Counted from the first letter of the stretch, positions 19,601 through 33,966 are shown. The stretch: DNA of 64,000 bases from Brevipalpus yothersi (GCA_003956705.1 QZCP01000048.1:215891-279890); one strand, 5' to 3'. Notes: a model not told the origin generated them from the sequence alone. Program-made: numbers and translations.

Positions 19601-21310
19601 GAAGGCTTGTTGTAACAGTGCTAACGATGTTACAGTAACTGTATCGCATGTCAGGTCTTCCATTGGTGCTAGGGTATTGCAAACTAAAATCACTCCTATA
19701 CGCATTTGTTCTGTGCAGTTCAACATGATGTTCGAGCGAAATATTAAGTATGGTAGCCAAAAATTAACGTTTGAAAGAAAGCAACTTGACGGTATAGAAG
19801 AGCTCGATCGTTATCCGAGAGATTTTTCCCTAGACATAGAGATGGATATTTCTGAGTCTCAATCTTCTAATCCCACCAATATGAAAAGCTATATCTCACC
19901 TTCCGATCCTCTAAGCTTATTTGCTAACAACAAAGAATTGGAAGAATGTAGAGAGCTCTTTAAATGTACTCAAAGAGATTCCTTCAAACCCAAACCTCCT
20001 CCCAGACCGGAATGTCCACCACCCAGCGCTTTATCTGCTAATTCAAGACCCCAATCGAAACCAGACAGGCCTCCTCCTCCACCACCTGATATGTCTCAGT
20101 CTGAGTCTTCCCGAAGATCTCCTGATAATTTGCTGAACACTGACTCCTACAACCATAATCCTCCAAGTAATGGAACGCGTGCCAACATAGTTAACGATCT
20201 GTTGAATTTTAGTATAGATGAATCTACTAATGCTCAAGGTGGTGATATCAATATTGATCATTCTCCTCCAAATGAATCTCAATGTGCTGATCTTCTCATC
20301 GATACTGGACACGAGGGTACCAGAAATAATCAACAAGCTAATTCTGCATTCGATTTGCTGAATGATATATTCAATTCTGGTGGACAACAGCCTCAACAAT
20401 CGTCCTCTGGTCCAATGGGTGCAGAAAATTTACCTAAACCGGACTTATTATTCGCTAGTTCCTCAGCAAATACAAATGCAAACTTCGCTTCCAATCCACA
20501 ACCATTGCATCGAAACACTTCTACGCCCAATCTCACTAAGCTCGACCCTTTTGCTGATCTGAATTCCTTTGTGAATAGTTCCAATACAAGTGGAGAAACG
20601 CCATCATCACATTCGAGTCAATTACCCAACATTCCTCAAGGCATTCCAAGAGTTGCATCTTGCTCACAATTCCAATCCAACGCTCAACAGTCCCAGAGAC
20701 CTGATTACAATCGAGCCCATTTCACGGAAAACACTACCAATAATACCGGTGTTCCCAAAGTTTCTGGCTACGAGTTTGAAGATTTACTTTCCGACTTTCC
20801 GAAGCAATCAAAGCAAGATTCTCAGGTCAAATCTTTAGCTGAGATGAAAAAACAGGAACTACTGAGAGAAGGTGTCAGCGAATTTCAATTGAAAGTGAAT
20901 GAGTGGAAAGAGAATAAAAAGAGGAACATTCGAGCTTTGCTTTCATCTCTTCATACTGTTGTATGGGAAGATTGTAATTGGCAGCCAATAGGCTTGCAGC
21001 TATTGATGACGCACAATGATGTGAAGAAGATGTATCGAAAAGCATGTCTAGCGGTGCATCCAGACAAGGTAAGATGAAAAGAGCTGTTCTCAGCACCAGA
21101 AAAAAACTCAACGGTTCACTTGGGTCGTTGAACAGACAGCATTTCAATCAAATTAAATGTTCTTTTTTTCCTTTTCTTCTTTTTGCCCCCATCTCTACTC
21201 TCAACTTCCAGCTTATTGGTAGTGAACATGAAGAATTGGCTAAATTGATATTCGTTGAGCTTAATGATGCGTGGACTGAGTTCGAAAAGCAAGAGCAAGC
21301 TAACTCTTGA
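16621..21310 (+). CDS. aux: Cyclin-G-associated kinase / auxilin (1134 aa)
   Basis: GAK/auxilin recruits Hsc70 to strip clathrin from vesicles. The nine exons are 16621-16783, 16910-17111, 17224-17488, 17923-18149, 18319-18576, 18721-19057, 19153-19409, 19472-21068 and 21212-21310. All have GT/AG borders and phases that close to 3,405 nt. The kinase domain has the glycine loop EGGFGFVF, YALKRL, HRDLKVEN, CDFGSAT and MYRPPEILD. A PTEN-like phosphatase-fold region contains VVIHCKDGKANS, and a C2-like region follows. A Pro/Ser-rich clathrin and adaptor-binding linker includes PKPPPRPECPPP and repeated DLL/DPF-type motifs. The C-terminal J domain has the Hsp70-activating HPD in AVHPDK. The domain order equals animal GAK, and the length is a little shorter than human GAK. 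The kinase catalytic residues appear intact. Confidence 0.96.
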
Positions 21311-21603
21311 GACACCAACTTTTTTGGCTTTCGACCTTTCATTCATCCTCTTCAACTATTATTTTACTGGAAGCTATGCATTTGTTGTCTCGAACACTTT
21401 AAATATTCATCGTGTTGAAAATCATCTCAGAGAGATTACCTGTTAACTCCGCAATATTCTATCAGACAATTTTTGCTCTTTCAGAGAGAAACGCATAATT
21501 TTGTTCTGAGTGCTTGAAGTGATGATTTGATTGATTTAAATTAAACATGACACCCAAGTGTCATCAACAGCTAAGATATAGTTTTGTTTTCTCAACCATA
21601 TCC

Positions 21604-21628
21604 AATAAATGTCATCAGACTCAATAAA
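21604..21628 (+). terminator. Candidate GAK polyadenylation signals
   Basis: Two AATAAA hexamers (21604-21609 and 21623-21628) lie about 300 nt past the GAK stop codon. They are plausible 3' end signals but not proven. Confidence 0.4.
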
Positions 21629-22594
21629 TGTCCAGGCAAAAGTATTATATTTAGCTCTTGATGATTGTATATCCACTATTTTTTCAAGATCATCATCATC
21701 ATAAAAATTCATCTTTAGCTTCTACATTAGCTATAGAGCTCTTGAGCTCGATCAATTAATGATATCATATGTGTTCTAGACGAGCAGAGTTGATTATTAG
21801 TTCAACATTTGGAGTCATTGAAAATATTGTATAATCTTGAGAATGAGTTGTATTTCTTTTTTCTCAAACACTCGCTCGAATGATCTCTCAGTTGAGCCTC
21901 AGAGAAGGAAGACTATTGTATTTGAATCGATGTTATTTTTAGAAGGCACTCAGCACTTTCTAATACTTGATTCAAGTGTGATGACTATTATTCAATGATT
22001 TTTCATCAATAAAGAACGTTAAAAATCATTCCATAGATTCTCATTACATCATCATCTCAAAAGATTCTCTCTTCTCTATTATTTGATGGATCGTTCCATC
22101 TCATGATAAGTTAGCGAAGAAATCTCACTTTCTCACCAAACCTTTCACTCTTGAAAATTTTCTTCACATTCCTATTCTTCTCCCAGACCCTTGCATCCTT
22201 TCTAATTGGTAAATGTATATGATCAACCAGCGATGCTGAATCACAAATCAAATCGTCAACGATTTTTCTCATGGACCAAACAATAGGGAAGAGAAATCTA
22301 CCGACATATAATTACATACATACATACATGAACGACTGCAAACAAGTGAAGGAAAATTTCATTATATGCCTTGATGGTTGGAATCTAAGTTAATATTCAA
22401 AATTGACAATTTCTACTTTTTTCCAGAAAAAAATCTTGCAATTTTCTTCAAACTTTCCTTTCCAACGAAATGATGTCATCATCACGCAGACTCGGTGGAA
22501 TGTTGATGTTTTCGTTGTTTTGCTCGTGAATTTTTATGAGTTATGTTTATAAATTTGTGAGATTAATTAAATCAATTTCTATGTAGATTAGATT
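21629..22594. other. Intergenic, GAK to ETFA
   Basis: AT-rich and pyrimidine-rich sequence containing the ETFA promoter. A short CATA/TACA run occurs near 22310-22330. No gene is seen. Confidence 0.5.
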
Positions 22595-23874
22595 ATGGCT
22601 CATTCATTGTGTTCTCGATTTGGATGCCTCAATTATGTGGGCAAAAAGGTAAGCAAATTGGAGTTGATGTGTGGATGTGATGAACTTTTTAATTGATACC
22701 TTTTGTGGTGTGTCTTGATATTAGGTTCATGTGTACTCCAGACTTTTTGCCACAAGTCCACGATCAGCAAGTACCTTAATTATTGGAGATCATCGAGATG
22801 GACATCTTAGTCCGATAACATTGAGCTGCATAACTGCCGGCAAACAGTTGGGCCATAAAATGCACTGTCTTCTCGTGGGACAAAACATTGAATCAGCAGC
22901 TAAAGATCTCGCCAAGGCAAAGTTATTGTCTAAAATTCTTCTTGGACAACATGATGTTTTCAAGGGAATGTTTCCTGAAACTATTGCTCCTCTAGTCGTC
23001 CAATTGCAAAAATCTAACGGTTATACTCATATTTTGTGTGGAGCTAATGCATTCGGAAAAAATTTGATTCCAAGAATCGGTGGACTTCTTGATGTCTCTC
23101 CTGTCTCCGACATAATCGGAATAAAAGATGACTCAACCTTCATAAGGTAGGATAAACCAATGAACATTTTGCTAATATGCATACTCATGGTCTCATTTTT
23201 TGTCCCTCTAGAACAATATACGCAGGAAATGCTATCCAAACTCTCAAAGCAAAAGATCCGATCAAACTAATCTCTATCCGAGGAACCAATTTCGAAAAAG
23301 CTCCACTTGATGATAGTGCCAATGTACCAGTAGAGAAAATGTCTGTGGATGTGAAGGCTGATTCCGTGGAATGGATTAGCCAAGAGCTTACTGAATCTGA
23401 GAGACCAGAGCTTACAGCAGCATCTAAAGTTATCTCAGGTGGCCGTGGTTTGAAGAATGGAGAGAATTTCAAGCTCCTGTATGATCTAGCTGATAAAATA
23501 GGAGCTGCCGTAGGAGCTTCTCGAGCTGCTGTTGACGCTGGTTTTGTTCCAAATGATATGCAAGTCGGTCAGACAGGAAAAATAGTGGCTCCTGTAAGTG
23601 ATCAAAAAATTAATTAATGAAAGTGAAAATATGCTCTCAATTTTAATTAACTGTTTCATATCTTTTGCTAATTTTTCAGGAATTGTATGTTGCTGTTGCC
23701 ATATCTGGCGCTATTCAACACTTGGCAGGCATGAAAGACTCCAAAACAATTGTTGCCATCAATAAGGATCCTGAAGCTCCAATTTTCCAGGTTGCAGATG
23801 TGGGTCTTGTTGCTGATCTTTTCAAGGCAGTTCCTGAGATGACCGAGAAAATAGATAATTTTGTCAACAAATAA
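22595..23874 (+). CDS. EtfA: Electron transfer flavoprotein alpha subunit (350 aa)
   Basis: This mitochondrial matrix FAD protein passes electrons from acyl-CoA dehydrogenases to ETF-ubiquinone oxidoreductase. The exons are 22595-22648, 22725-23146, 23212-23593 and 23680-23874, with clean splice sites and frame. The N-terminus (MAHSLCSRFGCLNYVGKK and on through YSRLFATSPRSAS) looks like a mitochondrial presequence. The C-terminal FAD domain carries SRAAVDAGFVPNDMQVGQTG, PELYVAVAISGAIQHLAGM and INKDPEAPIFQVADVG, the diagnostic ETF-alpha signature. The length is normal once the leader is included. Identification is secure. Confidence 0.96.
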
Positions 23875-23912
23875 TCTATGGTAGAATCAATATTTTTATT
23901 ATTACCAGCAGC

Positions 23913-23918
23913 AATAAA
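23913..23918 (+). terminator. ETFA polyadenylation signal
   Basis: An AATAAA 39 nt after the stop codon is the likely 3' end signal. Confidence 0.55.
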
Positions 23919-24539
23919 ATGATGTGCTAAGCATCAATCTCATTTTTAATGATGATCATTGAGTAGCAAATGATTCCGGGTCCATTGTGAAGCTTAAATT
24001 CTCGCATGGAGAGCGAAAAGAGGCTCACAGTAAGCCCTACATTCTGATGACTCTCACTTGTTCAGCTTGTCCTTTCGATCTGCAAACAATGGAATTGAAA
24101 TTATTTTCTTCCTCCTCTCTCATCTTTTTCTCTCTTTCTCTCTCTCACTTCTGTTCCTTTCCTGAACTCATTACCATCTTCATCCTCATTTAAATGTTTA
24201 CTGTCATTCGTATCATGCTGGGTAAAAAACGAAATGTCAAGTCCTTAGGGCCAAATCAGATCATAAGCATAGCTTTTTCACAGTTTCTAATGATTTAGAC
24301 GTTCACTATTCCTACATACAAATAATTACATCATAAGTAGGTTCTTGACAACTTTGAATGTACACTGATGCTGCTGATGGTCACTTATCGAATTTTATTA
24401 CCCTCTTAAAGCAATAATAAATAAGTGAATTTTTCATTATGAGCAATCTGAGGCTTAATGTTGACCAGATTCGCGTTTTAATACTGGCCACGAGTGTAGA
24501 TCTTTTGGGTGAGAGAATTTTTTCCAGCTCTCTCCCCCT

Positions 24540-24583
<44 letters not shown>

Positions 24584-24994
24584 ATTCAACTTTGATCACA
24601 CATCAATTAGAGTGAAAATTGATAATGTGCTGGCCAAAATCTTATTATGATACAAAATTTTGTTTCTTATGTCTAAAAAAATGGAATCTGGTATTATTAG
24701 AATAGATCGTGATTTCCTGTTTCGATTTATAAAAAGGCTCATTTTTTGTAAATACCATCTTCGGTGTTTCTCAACGGTAGTCCAAATCGATTCTCAATAA
24801 ATTCAATCTGAACTTCAAGTATCATTTGGAATCGATTTGGATGATTTTGGTGTCTCAAAATGGGAACAGCGCGTCAAGATAGACCTTCGTACACCATATG
24901 AGACCCAAAAATAGGGCCTCAATCTCGAAGATGAGGAGGAGAGGAAGATGTTGCAATTCTAAAACAGTAAGCTCATAAAGAGATGGATAAGGAT

Positions 24995-25048
<54 letters not shown>

Positions 25049-25544
25049 AGCGAAAGTAATACGCTCACTCGAACTAAAGAAAAACTCATCAAATTATCGG
25101 ATGAAATGTGAGAAAAATTAATCTCTTCCATGTTTCTCACTTACTGGTCATCCGATTTGGTTATGCAATCGTTGCACCCACATGAAAGCGTAGATGTAGA
25201 TTGCCAAAAGATTAGAATTCAACTGGATTCATACTTTTGACTGATATCATCATCTTTACACAACTTTTTTCAGGATGTTCTATCATCTCTCTCTTCCTCA
25301 AGAGAACTCGAATAGACCATCTTAAGCCTGTTCGCTTAATTTCAGATATCTGCTACTATTACATGAAGACGAAGAATTTTTTTCATACCAGCCAAGTTCG
25401 TCACCGCTTTCACTACACCATCATCATGTGTCTGAGTGAGGATGGATTCAAAAATTCAGGACAGGATATATGACCGAAACTTCTATCTGTCACCTGTCTT
25501 CTTTAAACAGCTTCTGGCCTTACTCTTATGTATAACCGGACCGT

Positions 25545-25545
<1 letters not shown>

Positions 25546-25599
<54 letters not shown>
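25546..25599. repeat. (GA)n microsatellite
   Basis: About 54 bases of GA. A similar tract occurs 500 bp to the left at 24997-25044. Confidence 0.9.
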
Positions 25600-25600
<1 letters not shown>

Positions 25601-28032
25601 GTATGAAAAGTTGCATTTTTTCAACATAAAATCAGGCCAAAAAAATTTGTATCCAAAAACATGCTGACTCGTTCTAATATTCACCCTGAATTATCGCTTC
25701 AAGTCACATTTTGTGGGGAGGAATATGAAAGTGAATGTGAGTGTGTAATGGCATTCGTATTGGTAAAAATTTACGTTGGACAGTTGAAATATGTATTTAT
25801 TTTTGGGTGGTTGAAAATTTTTTCCACCCATCTTGTAAATGAGAGTGACTTCTGTAGTGGCGGAAGAAAAGTGAAGCGACTATGATCAACAATGAAATCG
25901 ATGATCCTAAGGATAGGAGAGCGAATAATCAATTGACGATCGGAATGGTTAAAACTAAGGAGCGATAGAATCAGCAGGATACAAGATTTTTTGAATATTT
26001 ATTTATCACTGATAAATACATTTAATCGTACTGATTATTCAGTTCGACTTGTTGACTATTTATATTAGCTTGAAGCTAAGTGATGTGGTGAAGGTGTTCG
26101 CAAGAAGGAAGGATCAAGGAAATTCTTTTCAGAATATTTGCTGAACAAAACCATTCAAGCTCTTCCATCATATTAACTTTTGATGCATCACACTCAGTAT
26201 ATCAGATTCTGACATCCAACATATCCGAGAATCAATCTGATTATTCATAAATCTGATCATCTCTCTCTCTCCCTTCTGCTCTTCATTTATATTTCTGATC
26301 ATTTATTAGATCCGAAAATTGGAATCTTTTGTTCACTCAAAATTAAATATTCTATGCTCACAGGTCTTTTCTTTCTTTACTATTCGTAAGACTCGTTAAT
26401 AGAAAAAAAGATATTGATTCAGTCATTGTGATTATCTCATCACCAACATGTATCTGAGCTCAAATGTGGGGATCATTTGTAACTGTAAAGAGGAAATAAT
26501 ATGTTCTTCTTTTCGAATTATAATGGCAGCCGAAGGGCAAGAAATTGTAGTCATTTGAATTATCTGAATAGCTTGTAATAAGGGTAAAACAGAATTCATT
26601 TTCGGTGGCTGTTAACATATTCTAATTGCTATCTGAAAGCGCACCCAAAAAAGTTTTTCTTCTTTTTTCTTATTCAGGTATGCTTATTGGCACTGAATCC
26701 GATTATTCAAACTTTTGCTTATCAATCTTCGACTCAGGTCAATAAGTTTCTCTCTCTTTCTCTCTCTCTCTTGCCCCTATCAACCATCTGAGTATTCCAA
26801 GTATTTGAGTGATCATTTCGACAGGAAGATGATAAAAGAATTTTCGGCAATCTGACAACAAAAAGATGCAAAATGAATAATAAATCGTTACCATCAACAT
26901 TGTACAAGAATTTGAGCCACAAATGAGAAGAGAAGGAGAGGAAGATGAAAAAAAGATGTATTGATATGAGTGGAAAGAGAAGATGTGAATAGAATAAATT
27001 GACCAATACAATGTAAATTGAATGAACATTAATCAATTGTTAGTGGAAATAGAAACTTATGGATAGATAGATAGATGGATGGCGAAATGTTGGAAGAAAG
27101 ACGTCTGTCATTGATGATTCACTTATGGATTGAAATATCTTCCGAGTGAAGAATAGAGGAGAAAAAAAAGTGGACACGACATCTCGAATAGCTTGAGGCG
27201 ATGATTTTACCGTTTTTTTTCTCTCTCTCACATCTGATGCTAAGTGTCCAATAAACGTCATCATTGTGTGTATGGGTATATATATGCTATATATACACTA
27301 TCCTATGATACAATTATTCAATTGAGGAATCGTGTCCTGTAAATCATCATTGATCGATCACCATCCAAGTATTGGTGAATATAACAATTGAGAGTTGAAA
27401 GAAGCCTGTAAGTATACCGTCAAATACCTCTTGTTAGCATCTTTTCTTACACGCTACTTGATGCTGTGCTCCTCCTCACATCATCATTGACCCACATCAG
27501 TGTGTGAGTGTGTGAAAATTTGGCCTCCTACATCCGGACATAAGAGATGAACAGTTGAGGGAGGGAGAGAGAGAGTCATGAGAATGGATAATTATTTTAA
27601 AAGAGAGGGAAAGAGAGATGATGAGAATGATGATGATAATCATCTTAGATTATCATTGAAAGTGAACCCAAAATGGATGTAAAAAAAATGAATTGAGCGT
27701 GTTCACGTAATTTTGAGCATTTCAATTCGTCAACGTCCATTGATGATAATGAGTAGTGACTAAGTGAGCAATGCAAATGAATGAGGTTTCCATATTGATG
27801 TTCAACAACAATTATCTAGTCGAACGAACGAATGAACGTACCTACGAACGAAGAGAGAGAAATTTAGCCTCGAGTCGGATAGGAAAATTTATTATTATTT
27901 ATCATTGATATTATTCAATATCTGAGAGAATTCGTAAGTTTGTGGTTGGATTTTTGTACTTATGCTCAGCTTACTTTGTCATCATTTTTTGAGTACTTAA
28001 TTTTTTGAGCGTTTTTAGAAGGGAAAACATGC

Positions 28033-28069
28033 AATAAAGAAGGATGCCACTTAGACATCCTTCTTTATT
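28033..28069. repeat. Perfect 14-bp stem hairpin
   Basis: AATAAAGAAGGATG (28033-28046) and its exact reverse complement (28056-28069) flank a 9-base loop. It might be a small RNA precursor core, a remnant of a miniature inverted-repeat element, or a 3' end structure. No flanking target duplication is seen. Confidence 0.5.
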
Positions 28070-31000
28070 TGTTTTTATGTTTTTACGAATTTTTTCTCTA
28101 TCATCTCACTTTTTTACCATCCACCACTTGTTAGCATTTTCGCTGAACCGCATCAGTATCGAACCCATCATCAGATTATCCTATCTCTTCCTTCGGATCA
28201 AAGATGAGGCCATATTGAGATGAAAAGGGAAGCTGGGAGAGGAGTAACAGTTACAGGATGGTTGAATGGATGGATGGATGGAAGAGAGAAAGAGATAGTG
28301 CTGTGAAAGGGAAGACATGAGAAATGATAAATAAAAAAAGATGGTCAACAATAAGTTGAACACTCAGAACGATATGTATGTGTAATCAGAAACACTCAAT
28401 TCGGACCATACTCAATTGATGGAGTATATTGGCCTATTATTGTCGCCTGATCAGAGAAAGAATGAGAAGTAATTGAGAGAGAGAGAGACCTGCATAACCC
28501 ATAAATACTATGCTGATACTGCTAAATTTCGATTGAGCAAGCGGTCTATCCTGTAAGAGAAAGGAAAATAAGAGAAACGAAAAGTAAGCAAGTGCGTTTG
28601 ACCACTTTACTGGACTTTACTCTATCATTTTGTATCGGGTACTGTTATAGTGGTGTTCGTCCGTTATAATGTACATGTATACGTGAAACAATTGAATAGC
28701 GAGAGCGTTATATTCGCAATTGAGAGCAATGCTCATGGCTAAAATATGAAAGAGAGAAAGAGAGAGAAAAGTTTATGATGGAAAAGAGGAAGGTAAATAT
28801 GTTGTTGAGCAACAAGATGGCAAAAGAGAGAGAGAGAGAGAGAGAGAAACCGAGATGAGAATAAAAATTAGATGAATGATGCTGTATAATATTCGTAGTA
28901 AAACGTTTACGTTCACTAAAAACGTGAAAATACGCTCAAAGTTACTGGTAGCTTGTTCTTATCTGGAACTTGCTAAAATTCTTTTTTCTCTCTTTCTCTC
29001 TATCACCGTTTACTGAAATTTTTGGAATTTCAACCTCTTCCGGAGAAATTAATCTCTACAATGATGACATCAAGTGATTAGCTTTTACTATCAAACCTTT
29101 AAATCAGCATATATTCTATCCTCAAGTTAACATATGATGATGATGATGATGATGGCGACTTATAATATTATCACATATATACACGGTTAAACATTGCTTC
29201 ATTTTCAATTGGCTTACGTAACGGTACATTGTGGTATTAATACATGACGATATGTACGATTCTTTTCTACTCATATCACTCATTCCTTTCTCTCTGGTCC
29301 AACCGTTGATGGTTGTCCAATCAGCATGCAACCGATCAGTTTAATCATGAAACACACTCGCACTTGCATCAGAGCCCACGCACATGAATAGTGTGTACCA
29401 CGAATTTGGTTATGTTGATGCGGTGTTGTTGAATCAAAATCGAAGCATCCGCATGGCATCAGTTAACTCATAGAGAGCGAAACGAAACGGTTCTGATAAG
29501 TAAAAGCTGATTCCGTGGATGATGAGTGTGAAGCATTTTTTTCCTTCACAGTAAAGCATACCGATTCATTCATGATGAAATTGACCAGACGATCGGATTA
29601 CCATCATCTCTATCTCTTTAGTTTTTTTCCCTACGTTCTGGACTTTCATTTCGACTGATATTTTAAGCCTCATAAAATATATGCACTTTCTTCGGTGAAA
29701 GCTGATTTTTTTTCCAACAATTTCACGATCGATGTGTTGATATTTCCATGAATGAACAGAGCGTGTGTATATGTAGGGGAGAGAGAGAGAAAATGAATGA
29801 ATTAATGAATTCATCATGTGAAAATAATATGAATATATGAGGTGTCCATCGCTTTCGTTTGGACACATCTTGTCATCCTGTTTCGAGCGGATGAAGATGA
29901 TATTATGGTGTGATGGAATAAGAAAAATAGGTACACAGCGAAATCATAAGTCAGACAAGCTGGTGTATAGGATATTGAGATCCATCAAATTAAAGTTTGA
30001 AATCTATCATGAATGAAAATATATAGCACTTTCCCAGATAATCACCATCATCCCCAATTTATGATATAAATCAAAATTTGAATCGAGTGAAAGTAATAGA
30101 AAGGAGTGAAAAAAAGATAAGTCAAATTATTATTATGATTCTTGAATTGGTATATTTGTATTGTTGATCATCATCATGCAGTGAGGAATACAAAATGATA
30201 ATACAGGAATACAACAAAAAGTAGCCTCTCTTCGCTGATATCTTGGAAAGTGAATCATTATTCCTGTCAATTTTCTTTTGATATAGAGAAGATGAAAAAA
30301 GTTTTATCCATCAATTCAGTAGCCTTCCTACGCTTTTCATCTCACTTTAGTAAAACTTGTCTACATGATCATGACTATACCTACATGATGATGATCGAAC
30401 TACAGCGTATCAGTTAGCGCAACATTAGTATGTCAATGAATTCAGATACAAGAGAGGAAAAAAAAACAATCGCCACTCTATTGTAACACTGTTCATCTGA
30501 TTTGCATGATGTGTTCATTGAGGCTGAACATTGTCAATTCATGTGATCAATACATGAACAAGATGCTTTTTTGTCCCACTCAGATTCTTAACTATTCAGT
30601 GTTACTCAATATACACTGTACTTGATAGTGATCAGAAGTTGTGAGAGTTTTTATTTCTCTCTCTCTATGATGGAAGATAGCAAAAATGAAAATTTTTTTC
30701 CTCTTTTCGAACTGTTCCGATTATTTTCACCGTCTATTCTGATTACAAATCGTCCAAATTATCTAGCTCGGACATCGCCGTTCCATGCCTCATGAACATA
30801 TTCTTTAACCTTATTTATTGGCTTGATCTGAGCAAATAATTGATCTTTTCCTTTCTAATTGATTTATGGGTTAGGCCAGATATGATGATAGTTTCGCATC
30901 ATTCATTCATTCATCGGAGTGACAAAATATTATTTGGAGGAAAAAAATCAGACTGTCAAAGAGAGAAAGAGAGAGTAGATAGTGTTTTCCATGAAACAAT

Positions 31001-31720
31001 CGATGAATCATGAGCCTATCTCTCTCTCTTCCACATATTCTGATTATCAAGCAGTGATAGTTTGATAGTGATAAATGAACTGATGAGATTGAAAATTACT
31101 GCCATGATTTCCTACTTCTTTTTTCATTTGACATTCGTTCTCATTTCAAATCAAGAGCGAATTGGTTAACCTGTACAACCAGAACCGTATGAGAGCAGAT
31201 TGAGAAGCAAAAGGTTAGAAAAGGGATAATCTCGCTAGTCTGTGTGTTTTCCGAATATTCCAAATATATGGAATTGAAATACAGGTACAATTGAAGGAAT
31301 GATCGAATGATACCTTCCATTGAGTGTACTATCTTCATCATAAAGGAAGACATAGAGACCGATTGAGAACTTGTTCTGATTTGATCTGATTGTGTTCGAT
31401 GATTTTCTTCTTCAAAGTTTGTAGTTTCGCAATTCGAAGTAGTTTTTCTTTCATTTTCTTTCAACATTAATACTTGGATAAGCATAGATCATTGATAAAA
31501 TATCCACTATCTAAGAGGAAACGTTTTCACCATTAACGTTGGAACGAAATCAGTTTTTCTCCAACGAATTCCTTTTTCTCGCCGGAAGAGAAGCTTAAGT
31601 GAATGAATAAATAAATCGGAAGTGGTCTTCGATCGATTATGATTGTGATGGTGATTTTAAATCCGATAGAGAACTGAAAGGGAGAAAAGAAGAAATATTT
31701 GGGCAAAGAAAAGATTGACG

Positions 31721-31723
<3 letters not shown>

Positions 31724-31792
<69 letters not shown>
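31724..31792. repeat. (GA)n microsatellite
   Basis: About 69 bases of nearly pure GA dinucleotide. Confidence 0.9.
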
Positions 31793-31794
<2 letters not shown>

Positions 31795-32859
31795 GTTGAA
31801 GAGATGGCAACAAATAATGGAGAGTCCCAAATGTGACCACAAAGTGTGTTAAAATAAAACCATCAATAGTCAGCATGTTGATGGGCACTTACAACTTTGT
31901 CTTATGGACAAAGTTTACTGAATGAAACAAGTGGTGGATCTATCTGAGGGAGGATGGGCCAACAAGGGGGAGTGATGGTGACATGCTAAGAGACTTGTGA
32001 GTCGGGCATCCGAATGAGAGAACTAAATGGGTCAGAAGGGATGGATGGTAGTAAGATGCTGGTTTTGGGAAAAGGATAGAAAGAGAAAGAGAGAGAGAGA
32101 GGAGCAAGATGACTAACATTTAGTGTGTCGATAGGGAAGTAAAGGAGAAAGCATCTTCCGGGAATCGGAGAGGAATGGTGAATATAAATGATATATCATG
32201 TGAAGGGAGAGAGAGAGAGAGTTAGTTGAATCTTAAAACCTTGTTGCCGTTGTTTGAATCAAAATTTGGATTAAAATTTTTTCGGACAAGGAAGAGAGCT
32301 TTTTCTCTCTCTCTCCATCTTACAACTGGTTATGAACATGAAAGATTGATAAACGCAAGAGATAAAAGAGAGAGAGAGAGAGAGAGAATGAAAATGGTAA
32401 ACGTTAACTGATTAATTTAACTTGATGATTCAGCAATCAGTGTTACTCATTGTAATCACCATCTTACTTCGAGAGTTCTATTCAAGCTATACCTTCAAAA
32501 ATCCTGTTTGTTAAGTATATTCTTGGTACCAAAAGAGAGAGAGAGAGTGAATGAAGGGAAAAGTGACCAAATCATGAGAAGAACATAAAATAGTCACTCA
32601 CAGGGCATCAGCAACTTTACACAATTGTTTTTCATCATTTTATTTCTTTTTTACTTTCGCGTATAGCTCAACTAAGAAAATGGGAGGAAGATTGATCAAA
32701 ATTTATCCATACAGTATAGCTACTTTCAGCATTGGTAAGCGGATTTTGAAATATGAATGAGAATAGCCTTCAATTCGAGTTTGATCCTTAATTGAGAGTG
32801 AATTTTGAAAAATTTTCCCAAAAACATCCTAAATTCTCTTTACTAGATAATTTTTATAA

Positions 32860-32905
32860 TTTTTTATATTTTATTTTATATTTTATATTTTATATTTTTT
32901 ATAAT
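32860..32905. repeat. AT-rich minisatellite
   Basis: Imperfect tandem copies of a TATTTTA/TTTTATA unit run through this stretch. Confidence 0.5.
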
Positions 32906-33739
32906 TCCAATGTTCTGTATAATTGAGACAAATTCGAAAGTACGATAAACAATTGTCTGAGCTCAAATTATCAAGTAATTCGATGTCTTTTCAATAGAAT
33001 TAGCCAGAAAACCCCAATCGAACGAGAAGATTAGAAAAGATTGAGAATTTTTGTTCCACCGTTATTATTATTGGTAAACAACTGGTGACTTACGCGAATT
33101 ACAGGCCTAACTTTTTTTTCGAAAAGTATTCTTGGAAAATATGACAAGTGATCTTCGAAGAAGAAAATAACATCTATTGTTCAATTTCCTTGAATGATTA
33201 CAATAAAGATTCTTTTAAAGATACAGAAAAAACAATCACATTCAAGAGATGATGAGTTGATGGGAGAGAAGAAAGAAAGAGAGAGAGAGAGAACTATCAT
33301 TTTTGTGATCACAATTCTGTGGAATTTTTTATCCTTCCAAAATCTTGAAAAGGAAATTACCACCGTGAAGATGCTACTTGTCTTAATTTGATTCATTCAA
33401 CCATCATCATTTTGACTAGTTATTGCACCTTCGAGCACTAACACTTAGAATACAGCTATAAGATGAACATATAAGAGGCTGGACTGTTAATTTTTTCTGT
33501 GATAAAGAAGGAGAATACATTCTTAGCATTCGAACTTCTCGTAAATCAAATTGAAGAAATTTTTTCCTCTCACAAACGTATACAAAAAACGCAATCTATC
33601 CACTGAAAACCATCTTCAAACCGTGAGAATATCTTACCAATTGAAATTATTTTCTTAAATTGTTGAATCAAGATACTCCTGTCATACAGTTATACCAATA
33701 TTTTCACCTCTCTTTTTCAGTTTTTTTTGTTATTTTCTT

Positions 33740-33783
<44 letters not shown>

Positions 33784-33966
33784 TTTCTTTTGAAATTTTT
33801 TTGTTCTCCATCCTCTCAAATCTCTCTTACATTGTACATTCATTAAGTTGTATTCATTGTTTTAGAAATTTTTAATAATGACTTGTAGGAGAAGAAAGAG
33901 AGAGAAAAAGTGTCTTTAAATAAAAATGTGTGATAAAAATTGAAAATTTTCATCAATATACGAAGC

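Larger units (their letters stand above)
23919..33966. other. 10-kb gene-poor region with GA/CT microsatellites
   Basis: I find no ORF with protein character or splice context here. The region carries many (GA)n or (CT)n tracts, the longest near 24547-24579, 24997-25044, 25546-25599, 31724-31792 and 33745-33780. It also has short trinucleotide runs such as (GAT)n near 29135 and an AT-rich TTTTATA-type minisatellite at about 32860-32905. A 14-bp-stem hairpin lies at 28033-28069. The part nearest 33966 should contain the 3' UTR of the elongase gene. Confidence 0.55.

Noticed and set aside
31637..31888. ORFs made of Ser-Leu or Arg-Glu repeats (also near 35644, 54390, 56557, 58357, 59778 and 59906)
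   Set aside because: They are translations of GA/CT microsatellites, not genes.
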